Assembly: GCF_000018405.1 (NCBI RefSeq)
Contig: NC_009943.1
Span: 3,227,001 to 3,291,000 of the forward strand
Source: Desulfosudis oleivorans Hxd3
GTDB lineage: Bacteria; Desulfobacterota; Desulfobacteria; Desulfobacterales; Desulfosudaceae
Direction: 5' to 3'
Length of the DNA stretch: 64,000 bases
Translations under genes and position numbers: made by a program
Shown: positions 46,376-54,812 of the stretch, piece by piece
Layout of the letters: the number at the start of each line of letters is the position of its first letter
How positions within the stretch are numbered: position 1 is the first letter of the stretch
The notes under the pieces: model-generated
Database searches by the model: none
Told to the model about the DNA's origin: nothing
What the model saw: only the letters and a program-made list of their open reading frames with translations

Positions 46376-47812
46376 ATGGCCAGACGAATAGAAAATGAAG
46401 GTCTTTACAACACAATTAAGTTGTTTTTTGAGAAGTGTCTACTGGAGGATAAATCTCTCTTATGGCCTGATCAAAACTATTGGACTTTGGATAATGTGAA
46501 GTCATTAAAACGGCGCCTGATTGATTCCCCGTTACTTGGAAAGACTCTTGCCTTTGAAGAGAAGCTTGAAAAGCAAATGGATGGTGCGTCTCCTTCTGAA
46601 TGGGCGATTATTTGTGACATCTATTTTGTTTATTTCCTTCCCTCCATAAATATTACTCTGGATAAAATACGCAAAGATATAAGCTGGGCTGCATCACACG
46701 CAAGGGTTACCCCTCCGGTAGAATCAGACCCCATTTGGCAGGTACAACGCCATGGTTTTTCACGCACTGCATTTAAGTACCATACTAAATATAGCCAGTT
46801 CTGGTTTATTGTTCTTTTTACTCTGCATATTAAAGAACAAGAATCAGCCCAGAGTATCATTTCAGATCATACTGCAATGAAAAATGCTATGGATATGGTA
46901 TTGGAAAATATAGAACTCTGCAATGACCGAGGATATGATATGCGTCACGCCATACTTTATATGGCGTTTCCAGACTACTATGAGAGGATTATCAGTACAA
47001 GAGACAAGAAATGGATCGTTGATGCCTATCGAAAGAAAGTTGCCCTCCCGGTCCCTGCCGATTTAGATGACGCCATACTTTTGATTCGCAATGCTTTGAA
47101 GAAAGAGTACGACAAATCAGATCGCCAGTTTGATTTTTATACGGACCTTAAAGATGGATGGCGACCAAATACATCCGCATCGAAGGTGGACATTACTGTT
47201 GATACTGATAAAGGACCAGTAACCGTTCCACCTCCTGAGCCGGAGTCAGACACTGCAACAGATACAAAAAAAGAACACACCGAACATACAGAAATTCAGT
47301 GGATGCTGCTTAATCTTGGCAATGATATGGGGCTTGATCTTTGGGTGGCAAACAATGATCGCAATAAAGAGATCAATAACCAGCGCCTGGGGGACCTCCC
47401 GAGAGTAAAAAAATCCCTCCCCTTAACCTTCGATGAAGCGACCAACAAAACAATTCAGCTTATAGATGTGTTGTGGTTGAAACAGAACACTATTCTGGCG
47501 GCATTTGAGATTGAAAGTACAACTTCAATTTATTCTGGTATCCTCAGAATGGCTGATTTAATCGCAATGCAACCCCATATTAATATTCCGCTTTACATAG
47601 TGGCCCCAGATGAGCGACGTGAGAAAGTATATGCTGAAGTGAACCGTCCTGTTTTTTCCAGCCTGTCTACCCCGATGAACCAGATATGTAAATACATTCC
47701 TTTCTCAGGGCTGAGAAGCACCATCAAAAATACTGCTTCGATGACCAAGTACCTGAAGCCAGAATTTCTTGATGAAATTGCGGAAGATTGTGAAGTTGAT
47801 CAGAATGAATAA
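46376..47812 (+). CDS. Candidate PD-(D/E)XK nuclease-like defence protein
   Basis: A 478-residue cytoplasmic protein. The N-terminal 250 residues are helical (WAIICDIYFVYFLPSINITL, KYHTKYSQFWFIVLF) and may bind DNA or a partner. The C-terminal 170 residues contain HTEIQWMLLNLGNDMGLDLW, Asp364 in LIDVLWLK and E378-I-E380 in AAFEIEST, with SIYSGILRMADL after it. That order fits a restriction-endonuclease-like fold with an ExE instead of ExK. I recall similar uncharacterised proteins in mobile elements, but can give no name. It is a single gene, not paired with a methylase. Restriction-like action is inferred. Confidence 0.65.
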   Translation: MARRIENEGLYNTIKLFFEKCLLEDKSLLWPDQNYWTLDNVKSLKRRLIDSPLLGKTLAFEEKLEKQMDGASPSEWAIICDIYFVYFLPSINITLDKIRKDISWAASHARVTPPVESDPIWQVQRHGFSRTAFKYHTKYSQFWFIVLFTLHIKEQESAQSIISDHTAMKNAMDMVLENIELCNDRGYDMRHAILYMAFPDYYERIISTRDKKWIVDAYRKKVALPVPADLDDAILLIRNALKKEYDKSDRQFDFYTDLKDGWRPNTSASKVDITVDTDKGPVTVPPPEPESDTATDTKKEHTEHTEIQWMLLNLGNDMGLDLWVANNDRNKEINNQRLGDLPRVKKSLPLTFDEATNKTIQLIDVLWLKQNTILAAFEIESTTSIYSGILRMADLIAMQPHINIPLYIVAPDERREKVYAEVNRPVFSSLSTPMNQICKYIPFSGLRSTIKNTASMTKYLKPEFLDEIAEDCEVDQNE

Positions 47813-48209
47813 TTATAGATAAATAAGATGCTAAAACGAATCATCTTCCGGCAACAGAACAACGGAGACGACAAGCAGGAAGCACCCCACACGAGTCCGT
47901 AGAACAGTCCACCAAGAAGTTTTAAGTGTTAAAGCCAAGTGATTTCTCTTTCAATATTCGTTCTAAATTATATGACTCTATTTCCACCAGTCTTTCCTAA
48001 TTATTGTGGGTGAAGTTGTTTTTGTCAACCGATCAATTGTCGACCATTTAACCGGGCTTGCCGGACGTGAGTCAATAAAAAATCTCTGTCTTTCAAAAAG
48101 TTATCATAATTAAAGTTCCTTCTTGACTTAATGGCCGGAAATTTTTACCCTAACAAAAACTAAACGAAATTTAGTCAGCCGAACAACCCTAAGAAAAGAG
48201 GTTCTGGCT
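47813..48209. other. Intergenic region with candidate TetR operator
   Basis: 397 bp without a gene. TTGACT (48123) and TACCCT (48146) at 17-bp spacing may be the TetR promoter. The inverted repeat ACTAAA-CGAAA-TTTAGT at 48159-48175 lies just downstream and fits an autoregulatory operator. Confidence 0.45.
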
Positions 48210-48848
48210 ATGTTTAAGGAACTTAAAGAAAGAGAAAAACTGGCCCGGCAACAGCTGATTGTTGAGGTTGCTGAAAAACTTTTTCATAAAGAAGGATACG
48301 ATTCAGTGACCATCCGCCGGGTGGCGGAAACCATTGATGTGTCCCCCGGCACCATTTATACCTACTTCAAAAGCAAGGAAGAATTGATTGTCTGCGTGTT
48401 GATTCACAACATGAAGCTTCTGGAAGAAGAAATCACGAAAAGCCTGAAAATCAATGATCCAATAAAAGCCCTAATGGCCATTGCAGATGATTATAAGGCC
48501 TACTATTCCCGGTTCGGCCGGTACGTTAACGTGATGGACCTGCTGACCACCGACGAAAACGGATACGCGCTGGTTTCAAAAGAGCTTCGCAATGGACTGG
48601 GTGCTGTCGTGGAGCGTATTCTCGAAGGCATTGCGGAAAGAATGAACCGGGATAATGCATCCAGAAAGCTCTTAAAGGGCATTCCCCCTAAAAGGGTTAC
48701 CGCCGCCATGTGGGCCGTGGCCCATGGAATTTCTTATATCGCTCTGCCCCTTTCAACCCAGCCCGACCGAGGCTGGTTCGACTTTGATCAGGTACTGCCT
48801 GACGTGATACACTTGCTGCTGACGGACACAACAGCGAAACCCAAATAA
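48210..48848 (+). CDS. TetR/AcrR-family transcriptional regulator
   Basis: A 212-residue repressor. The N-terminal helix-turn-helix spans about residues 14-60 (VEVAEKLFHKEGYDSVTIRR, VSPGTIYTYFKSKEEL). The ligand-binding C-terminal domain is less conserved and its ligand unknown. No efflux or catabolic target gene adjoins it. Its base composition is nearer to the core genome than to its AT-rich neighbours. It probably controls itself through the palindrome at 48159-48175. Confidence 0.92.
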   Translation: MFKELKEREKLARQQLIVEVAEKLFHKEGYDSVTIRRVAETIDVSPGTIYTYFKSKEELIVCVLIHNMKLLEEEITKSLKINDPIKALMAIADDYKAYYSRFGRYVNVMDLLTTDENGYALVSKELRNGLGAVVERILEGIAERMNRDNASRKLLKGIPPKRVTAAMWAVAHGISYIALPLSTQPDRGWFDFDQVLPDVIHLLLTDTTAKPK

Positions 48849-49139
48849 ATGGAACAGCCGCACGGAATCTGTCAATGAAAAATGAGACACGCTATTCAAT
48901 AAACTAGACTCTTAATTCTGGCGTTTCTGTTTCTACAAAGCATTGGTATACAGGATTACTTTTGTGGTTGTTTGAGATGGGGTATTTTGTGTTGTGTTTG
49001 ATCCTTCCCATAGTAACGTGGAGGCAATGCACTAAAATTTCTGACAGATTATGGGAAGATGATAGCGAGTAGGATGTACTGCCTTTTTGTTTTTGATATA
49101 TCCCCAAAGGGGAATAATCGATTAATTATAGGGGGAATA

Positions 49140-49832
49140 ATGAACCAAGATAAAATAAACCCCAAAAGCAGTGTCCCTGTAGCAGCCATCATTGTAGCAG
49201 CGATCATTGCTATTGCTAGCCTTATTGGATGGTATATGTATCTTCAGAATTCACGCTTCTCCATTACGCCAACAGACAAGGGTCCTGCATATGAAATTGA
49301 CAGAAAAACTGGAGAGTCCTGGGTGCTTTATCCTGGAAGTCGTAAAAAAAATGAAATGAAAAATAATGAAAAAGAAACGGGGCGCTTTAAGCGGTTGCCT
49401 TCAGTTGAACAAGCTAAGATTTCTGCTACGATGATGCGTGAGTCTGGCAATAAATTTACTGTCCGCCTCTATAATGGAAGCACTTGGACGATTAAAGAAA
49501 TTACGATTGGGATCGAAACAAAAGACCTAAAGGCAGCCAGTGGCGAAGAAATCGAGAAAGTTGATCCCAATGCCTCTGAGTTCGACAAAAAGTGGAAAGA
49601 GATGATGGCTACCATCGCACAGGAGAGAGCCACACAGCAGCCACAGGCACCCGCAATGGAGCCGCCACAACAAGAGCAGAGGGTATTGCAAGAAGAAAAG
49701 ACAAATCCTGTACGCAGCTTTGCAACGATCACCCCACAGACAATAGGTACTTTCGAAATTGAGACATTCATCGAATATGATAATAACTACGAATGGTATA
49801 TAAAAGAAGTATATGGAATCCCCCAAAAGTAA
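49140..49832 (+). CDS. Single-pass membrane protein, unknown
   Basis: A 230-residue protein with one N-terminal membrane segment (VPVAAIIVAAIIAIASLIGW, about 13-32) and a soluble domain outside. A short beta-rich part (KFTVRLYNGSTWTIKEITIG) is followed by a Gln/Pro-rich linker and a final strand region. ATG 49140 has GGGGGA six bases upstream. The frame is open upstream to 49059 but that part is not membrane-protein-like. No family recognised. The 291 bp before it hold no gene that I can support. Confidence 0.7.
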   Translation: MNQDKINPKSSVPVAAIIVAAIIAIASLIGWYMYLQNSRFSITPTDKGPAYEIDRKTGESWVLYPGSRKKNEMKNNEKETGRFKRLPSVEQAKISATMMRESGNKFTVRLYNGSTWTIKEITIGIETKDLKAASGEEIEKVDPNASEFDKKWKEMMATIAQERATQQPQAPAMEPPQQEQRVLQEEKTNPVRSFATITPQTIGTFEIETFIEYDNNYEWYIKEVYGIPQK

Positions 49833-50262
49833 TCTCAACAAAACCGGGTCACCTATGACATAAAACACCTCGCTTGAACAAATGTCCTTAAACACAATTT
49901 AGGGTAAGTTTCTAAAAAATGTGTGCCCGCTATCTATCCTAAGTAAGCCACCCCCTTCCTTTGGATACCCCCACCCTGTTCCTGGCAGGAAAATTATTTT
50001 CGGCCTATCAACAAAGAACTGATATTAAAAGATTTATTCATTTTTTTGGGTGAAAAATCAAGAGAACGGGCCACCGCGTTTTTACAAAGAAGCTTTTGCA
50101 CCATGACCATGAAAAGGTTATTAGATTTTAGATAAGATCGGCAGGCAGATAGACTGCGTTCTGTCTTGTGCCGATGAAGTTTTAAGCGCCTTTTGCGTTT
50201 GGTGTTGCAAAGCTGGGATGAATTGATTTATAAAAAATGCATAATCTTAAAAAGGGGGGATT
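49833..50262. other. Intergenic region, nothing recognised
   Basis: 430 bp, AT-rich, with no open frame of note, no tRNA and no strong hairpin. It ends with the AAAGGGGGG ribosome site of the Sel1 gene. Confidence 0.4.
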
Positions 50263-51027
50263 ATGAAAAAAGCTCTATCACTCACACTCATTTTATTCTT
50301 TCTATTTGCCGCCAGCGTTAACGCTGAATCAGACGACTTCACCGAAACTTTAAAAAAAGCAGAGCAAGGTAAATGTTGGGCACAAACACTAATTGGATAT
50401 ATGTACTATCTGGGTGATGGTGTGGAACAAGATTTTGAAAAAGCCCTTTTTTGGACAAAAAAAGCGGCTGAACAGGGGGGGAAGGACGCACAAGAAAACC
50501 TTGGACTTTTTTATTATGTAGAAGGCTTGAAAGGAATGGAGGTAAATAAAGAAGAAAGCTTGCAATGGTTTGAGAAAGCCGCTGAGCAGGGGCATTCCGG
50601 TGCTCAGCTTGATCTTGGCAGAATGTATTATTTGGGTCATGGTGTGCCGCAAAACTATCAGAAGGCTTTTGAGTGGTTTACCAAAGCTGCTGAACAAGGT
50701 GAATCTGACGCTGAGTATCTTCTTGGTGGTATGTATTTTTATGGAACAGGTGTACCACAAGACTACAAGAAGGCTTTTGAATGGTATAGCAAGGCTGCTG
50801 AGCAGGGGCAGCCCGAAGCTCAAGCTAGCCTTGGTGCCATGTATTTTTTGGGACTAGGTGTGCCACAGAATTACAAAGCGGCATATAAGTGGGGGAGCTT
50901 GGCTGCTGCGAATGGTATTAAGGCAGGAAGGATGACCTTACAAGAGGCCCCAAAACAAATGACCCCGGAGCAAATCGCCCAGGCACAAAAAGAAGCCGCT
51001 GAGTGGTGGGAGAAACATAAAAAATAA
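50263..51027 (+). CDS. Secreted Sel1-repeat protein
   Basis: A 254-residue protein with signal peptide (FFLFAASVNAES, about 1-21). Five Sel1-like repeats follow, each of about 36 residues with the pattern AQ..LG.MYYLG.GVPQNYQKAFEW. The tail is a charged helix (EQIAQAQKEAAEWWEKHKK). Sel1 repeats form alpha-alpha solenoids that bind proteins, here in the periplasm. It has AAGGGGGG as ribosome site and is followed after 21 bp by a small membrane protein gene, so the two are probably co-transcribed. Confidence 0.88.
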   Translation: MKKALSLTLILFFLFAASVNAESDDFTETLKKAEQGKCWAQTLIGYMYYLGDGVEQDFEKALFWTKKAAEQGGKDAQENLGLFYYVEGLKGMEVNKEESLQWFEKAAEQGHSGAQLDLGRMYYLGHGVPQNYQKAFEWFTKAAEQGESDAEYLLGGMYFYGTGVPQDYKKAFEWYSKAAEQGQPEAQASLGAMYFLGLGVPQNYKAAYKWGSLAAANGIKAGRMTLQEAPKQMTPEQIAQAQKEAAEWWEKHKK

Positions 51028-51048
51028 TCACAAAAAAAGGGGGAGGGC

Positions 51049-51327
51049 ATGAAAAATTTTTTTGGTACGATATTTCAAATCTTCGGTGGCATTGCTCTTA
51101 TCGTTTTTGGCCTTTGGGGCCTCGGCATTGAAATAGCGATAGTTAATCATGTGGCTGGTTTTTGGGGTGTTGTCATTGGTCTTTTTTTCTTTCCAGTCAC
51201 ATTTGCCGTAGTCCCTTGGTATGCACTTGTGGTTATGGGGACATGGCTCCCCTTGGCAGTTACTTATGGGGGAGGGATAGTAGCCTTCGGTTTACTTGGT
51301 ATGGGAGGGGCAATTAAAGGCGATTAG
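51049..51327 (+). CDS. Small membrane protein
   Basis: A 92-residue, very hydrophobic protein with three membrane segments and few charges (FGGIALIVFGLWGLGIEIAI, GVVIGLFFFPVTFAVV). GGGGGAGGG precedes the ATG. No family recognised. It follows the Sel1 gene and precedes a small lipoprotein gene, which suggests a three-gene envelope unit. Confidence 0.7.
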   Translation: MKNFFGTIFQIFGGIALIVFGLWGLGIEIAIVNHVAGFWGVVIGLFFFPVTFAVVPWYALVVMGTWLPLAVTYGGGIVAFGLLGMGGAIKGD

Positions 51328-51370
51328 GTCTATCTGCCATGTTATACGTCCAAAGGGAAAGAGTGATATT

Positions 51371-51652
51371 ATGTTAAGAAAAATCCTATTTATTTGCCTC
51401 ACTTTATTCTTAGTCTCATGTGCATCCAATACTGGAATCATTAAAATTGGAGAAGAAAAATTGTTTATTGCTAAGCAGGCAGCAACGGGTTTTCCAGGAA
51501 CTGGTGGGATTAAAACTGAAGCTCTTAAAGAGGCATCAGAATATTGTACATCACAAAATAAAATTTTAAAGATCGTAGAGTTAAAAGAAAATGAAGGCCC
51601 TTACATATTGGGGAAATATCCAAGGGTTGAACTCACATTTATTTGTGAATAA
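51371..51652 (+). CDS. Small lipoprotein
   Basis: A 93-residue protein with a lipoprotein signal (CLTLFLVSCASN, lipobox LVSC). The mature part has conserved-looking GFPGTGGIKTEALKEASEYC and ends RVELTFIC, with two further Cys that could pair. ATG 51371 was chosen for the signal; the frame is open to 51296. An attC-like structure begins 19 bp after the stop. Confidence 0.72.
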   Translation: MLRKILFICLTLFLVSCASNTGIIKIGEEKLFIAKQAATGFPGTGGIKTEALKEASEYCTSQNKILKIVELKENEGPYILGKYPRVELTFICE

Positions 51653-51670
51653 CTATCATTTGCCCCGATG

Positions 51671-51795
51671 TATAACACCGCAGTCCGTTTGACAGCCGGG
51701 GCCGGGGCGTTTTTGTAAGTTTGTTCAAAATCGAAAAGCGTAGCTTTTTATAATGTTGGTGGAAGCCCGGCTGCCACTGACCGCAGGCGTTAGGG
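51671..51795. other. attC-like imperfect inverted repeat
   Basis: TATAAC near the left end and CGTTAGGG at the right end enclose imperfect arms: TAACACCGCAGTC then CAGCCGGG, facing CCCGGCTG then ACTGACCGCAGGCGTTA. Length (about 125 bp), core-like AAC/GTT ends and position right after a gene resemble an integron attC site. Each core box is one base off consensus. Confidence 0.35.
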
Positions 51796-51920
51796 GAGAG
51801 AACTAAAGCCCCTCTTGAAGTGTTCTTTCCAGTATGGGGCAAAATCCTACATCTGGTCCCCCTATGGTCCCCCCGGATAAAAAATGGAATTTATGAAAAC
51901 GTGTGAAGGCTTGATTTTAC

Positions 51921-51965
51921 TGGTGCCCCCGGCAGGAATCGGACCTGCGGCACATGGATTAGGAA
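51921..51965 (-). other. tRNA-Arg (CCT) 3' fragment, second attachment scar
   Basis: On the minus strand: the anticodon remnant TTCCTAA with CCT, stem TCCAT, T-arm GCAGG TCCGATT CCTGC, acceptor GGGGGCA and CCA at 51923-51921. The tRNA 5' half is missing. The T-loop has C where U55 is universal, so it is degenerate. GGGGGACCA-type direct repeats lie 50-70 bp to the left (51855-51877). This fits an att site of another element. Confidence 0.75.
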
Positions 51966-52229
51966 GAAGGTGTTGGTTCAGAGGATAGATCTGTTGTCCA
52001 ATACCTTGAAGCTGCCCTTCCAGGAGTACCCATGTTTTCTATCGGTCAGGTGATAGACTATAGCCCTGATACCTGTGACTTTACCAAACACTTTGCATCT
52101 ATACCCAGAGCAGTTGCACTAGACTGCAACGCTCATAGGTTTCCAGGCTGGAAGCTTGGTATTCTTGATCCTGTTGCCATAAAAGAGACCGAGGTATATA
52201 GGATATTAGATGGGCTGATTGTTTATTGA
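51963..52229 (+). pseudogene. 3' remnant of a truncated gene
   Basis: The frame is open from a TAG at 51960-51962 to the stop at 52227-52229 and reads EEGVGSEDRSVVQYLEAALP, then MFSIGQVIDYSPDTCDFTKH. Coding character starts exactly at the tRNA scar, without ribosome site or start. An internal ATG at 52032 would give 65 residues. It is best read as the tail of a gene cut by integration. Family unknown. Confidence 0.55.
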
Positions 52230-52236
52230 TTTTCTG

Positions 52237-53196
52237 TCAGTTCCCATCACTCACGCCCCATTGAAATCTTTCCGCAATAAGTGCATCTAAAATATCATCT
52301 ACGGATGATTTGATTTCCCGTATGCGTTGATATTTTTTCAACGCATCCTTTACAAGAGAAACACCTTCTGGATTAAATGCGTAAAAAACTAAACCGACTC
52401 CCGCGAGATCCGCAGCCAGCGTCTGGAGTATTGTCATTATTGTACGGTTCCCACCAAAAGCTCCACATCCCCAGAATCCCGTATGAATAATTGTATTTGG
52501 GGAGGATGCTTTAAGATGATGGCTTTCCTGGCGCGCAGCCGTATAACCCGTATAGGCGGCCGTCAGGACATATGCCATATCATTCATACCGTAGTCCCCC
52601 ATACCATATTCTGGAGCAGCCATAGCTAGAATGTTGCTGATAGAAGGTGGGTTGATCAGCCTGGTGGCATTCAAAACATCTTCCTTGGCAGCAACCGCAA
52701 AAGCATTGCCATATAAACCATGGCGTGTATCAACGGCGCAACATCGCTGTACTCCGGATATTGTAACCGGTGTCGGGCTGCCCTCCTCATTCACCGTTTC
52801 AGGACAATACCCCATGTCGTCTAGGGCCTCCCGCAAAGATCCGAGTACAGGATGTTCAAGAACCTGAAGTTCATCCTGAGCAAGGAGGGAGGAATCGTAT
52901 GCGATGAACAGGTGCCGATCTGCAAAGTTCATGTGCCAGTCTACGTCAGTATCATTCGAGGAAAGGGGGTAAGTGAATCTTTCTGCCTGGATTCTGGGCA
53001 TCGCCAGTGCTTCAACCGACCCGGGAATTTGCGCTGCCAGCCATCTGGTATATTCGACCTGACCTTTAAACTCACAGTTTGCAGAACAAATCAGATCAAA
53101 AACCGCTTGTTTGTTGGGATGTCCCCACTTTGGCGGATACTCTTTGATGAGCAGATCGGTTTGGAAAATTTTTTTATCAAGAGATATCAGGTTCAT
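52237..53196 (-). CDS. Divergent poly(ADP-ribose) glycohydrolase (PARG-like)
   Basis: A 319-residue PARG-family macrodomain protein. The block HTGFWGCGAFGGNRTIMTIL (239-258) followed by LAADLAGVGLVFYAF is the PARG ADP-ribose-binding core. NFADRHLF and AQDELQVLEHPVLG (106-119) correspond to the catalytic loop, where QEE is usual; here it is Q107-D108-E109, so the second Glu is kept. The Gly triplet that normally precedes it is missing (YDSSLL instead). It may be a hydrolase with altered specificity or only a binder. The ATG abuts the stop of the HhH-like gene (TAAATG), so the two are translationally coupled. Confidence 0.8.
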   Translation of the reverse strand: MNLISLDKKIFQTDLLIKEYPPKWGHPNKQAVFDLICSANCEFKGQVEYTRWLAAQIPGSVEALAMPRIQAERFTYPLSSNDTDVDWHMNFADRHLFIAYDSSLLAQDELQVLEHPVLGSLREALDDMGYCPETVNEEGSPTPVTISGVQRCCAVDTRHGLYGNAFAVAAKEDVLNATRLINPPSISNILAMAAPEYGMGDYGMNDMAYVLTAAYTGYTAARQESHHLKASSPNTIIHTGFWGCGAFGGNRTIMTILQTLAADLAGVGLVFYAFNPEGVSLVKDALKKYQRIREIKSSVDDILDALIAERFQWGVSDGN

Positions 53197-54297
53197 TTAG
53201 GTTGATCCTCCGGTGCTTTCATATTTCCATATTTCGTGGTCCAATTCACGTAGCGTTAATTCAGGGTAAGTTTCTTTGAGAATCTCCAATGCTTGTGACA
53301 GCAGCAACTGGGCATCTGAAAGACTCAAATCAATTCCGGTTATTTTTGTCAAAAATATTCTAATCCACCTATCCGGCTTGATCAGATTTTTTTCACCAGC
53401 AAGCATAAAAAAGTATTTTAAGGATATCCCGGATCTCTGACCAGGAATTAAACAAATGGCCGATTCAAAACGATCGCTTTTGATGACCGCCGGTATATCT
53501 TGATAGTAATTGACATGATGGTCCATCAGAACACGGGCAAACCTATGCACGGCCTCAGCTTTAAGAATACCATTTCTCGAGGAGGTTCTTTGTCTGTTGT
53601 TGAATACGTCCTCTGCAACCAAGGAATAGTCGTCATATCCAGATAATAATTTTTCAAAATCTGCTATCGAATATTGCTCTGATATATCCGGATATGGCGA
53701 ACCGTGTGCCCTTAATTTATGCAGGTTCTGTCTGTTGCAGAAATATTGTACGGTATTTCTTGTTCCGGTGTACGTCACACCAATAGAATAAACTGCGTCA
53801 ACAATACAAAAAGGCAGACTGTGATAGAAGTATTCTTCGCTTAGCCGCGCATCTTGAAGGTTCAGCTTTTTCAAGCAGTATTGTGCTATTTTTTCAGCCG
53901 TTGTAATCGAATTCCCTCCTGAATCATCCGGTCTGCACTGTACTTTATCCCTTGATGACAAAGAGTCCATTCGCTTCTCCTTACCTTTGTTTATGAAGTT
54001 ATGATCCCGACCCATACTCTCATCCAAAGCCTTGCAGTACATTCCAATGCGAGTTCTGTTGCAGTTATAATAATACCCCCAGCAACACGTATAGGATCGC
54101 GCATACTCCTTGTTTTCTTGCCTAAAAACAATTACCTGTTCACCGGCATGTTCCCCTTTCTTTGAGACATCGGCTTTTGTCGTAAAAAAAGTGCCTTGTG
54201 ATGTTTTCAATTTTACCCTGTTGTTGTGCTTAAGCCAGTTGTAGGCTGAAGAAAAAGAATGGTTTAAATCTACGATACCATCATGCGATTCATTCAT
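53197..54297 (-). CDS. HhH-glycosylase-like protein with extra N-terminal domain
   Basis: A 366-residue protein. Residues 1-100 form a small Cys/Trp/Tyr-rich module (SYTCCWGYYYNCNRTRIGMY). Residues 130-360 are helical with AVYSIGVTYTGTRNTVQYFC and CLIPGQRSGISLKYFFMLAG, then IKPDRWIRIFL and LRELDHEIWKYE. The IPGQRSGIS stretch sits like the hairpin of endonuclease III-type HhH glycosylases, though the hairpin is unusual. An internal ATG at 53970 (residue 110, MDSLSSRDK) has AAGGAG seven bases upstream, so a shorter product lacking the N-terminal module may also be made. It is coupled to the PARG-like gene downstream. A role on modified DNA is inferred. Confidence 0.6.
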   Translation of the reverse strand: MNESHDGIVDLNHSFSSAYNWLKHNNRVKLKTSQGTFFTTKADVSKKGEHAGEQVIVFRQENKEYARSYTCCWGYYYNCNRTRIGMYCKALDESMGRDHNFINKGKEKRMDSLSSRDKVQCRPDDSGGNSITTAEKIAQYCLKKLNLQDARLSEEYFYHSLPFCIVDAVYSIGVTYTGTRNTVQYFCNRQNLHKLRAHGSPYPDISEQYSIADFEKLLSGYDDYSLVAEDVFNNRQRTSSRNGILKAEAVHRFARVLMDHHVNYYQDIPAVIKSDRFESAICLIPGQRSGISLKYFFMLAGEKNLIKPDRWIRIFLTKITGIDLSLSDAQLLLSQALEILKETYPELTLRELDHEIWKYESTGGST

Positions 54298-54812
54298 TTT
54301 CTTCTCCTTATGCTCGCCTTGATATGTTCGGGTTTATTGATTCCCTTTAACCGCTTACAGCCACTGGAAACACGTCGCCCCCTTATTGGTTTGCAATCCA
54401 ATAATAACAAATACTTAAATATAGCTAGTGGGGGTTGTTTTTGAATGGCATTTTCATGCCAGATAATGCAATGCTCTTTTTAATATAGCACTCTGAATAT
54501 TTTTATAATTATAACAAATAACCCAAAAAAGATCAATAGGCATTTTCATAAAACATATCAAATAGATACAAAACAATTAGAAAACACATTAAATTCAAAC
54601 AGATATTAACTATGTGTTTATAAATATTTGAAATTAAAAATATTAATCAGAAAATGAGTTTATCTCTTGGTTTTTCTGTGTCCGCCACAATCTTTTACAG
54701 TGCTGTTTGAAGTGGAGAAAGCTTTAGAATACAGTTACAGAATTCCCCACACATGTCAGGCCGTCGCTACAGGTTGTGCCTAAAGATTCATCAGTTATAA
54801 TGGGGGAACAAC
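54298..54812. other. Divergent promoter region, AT-rich
   Basis: 515 bp between the HhH-like gene and the SLOG gene. It is very AT-rich in the middle (54480-54660) with no open frame. A small palindrome (GGCATTTTCATGCC) lies at about 54450-54463. Promoters for both directions must be here but none stands out. Confidence 0.4.

Noticed and set aside
51639-51842. 67-residue minus-strand open frame
   Set aside because: It lies inside the attC-like inverted repeat and has no ribosome site or family features.
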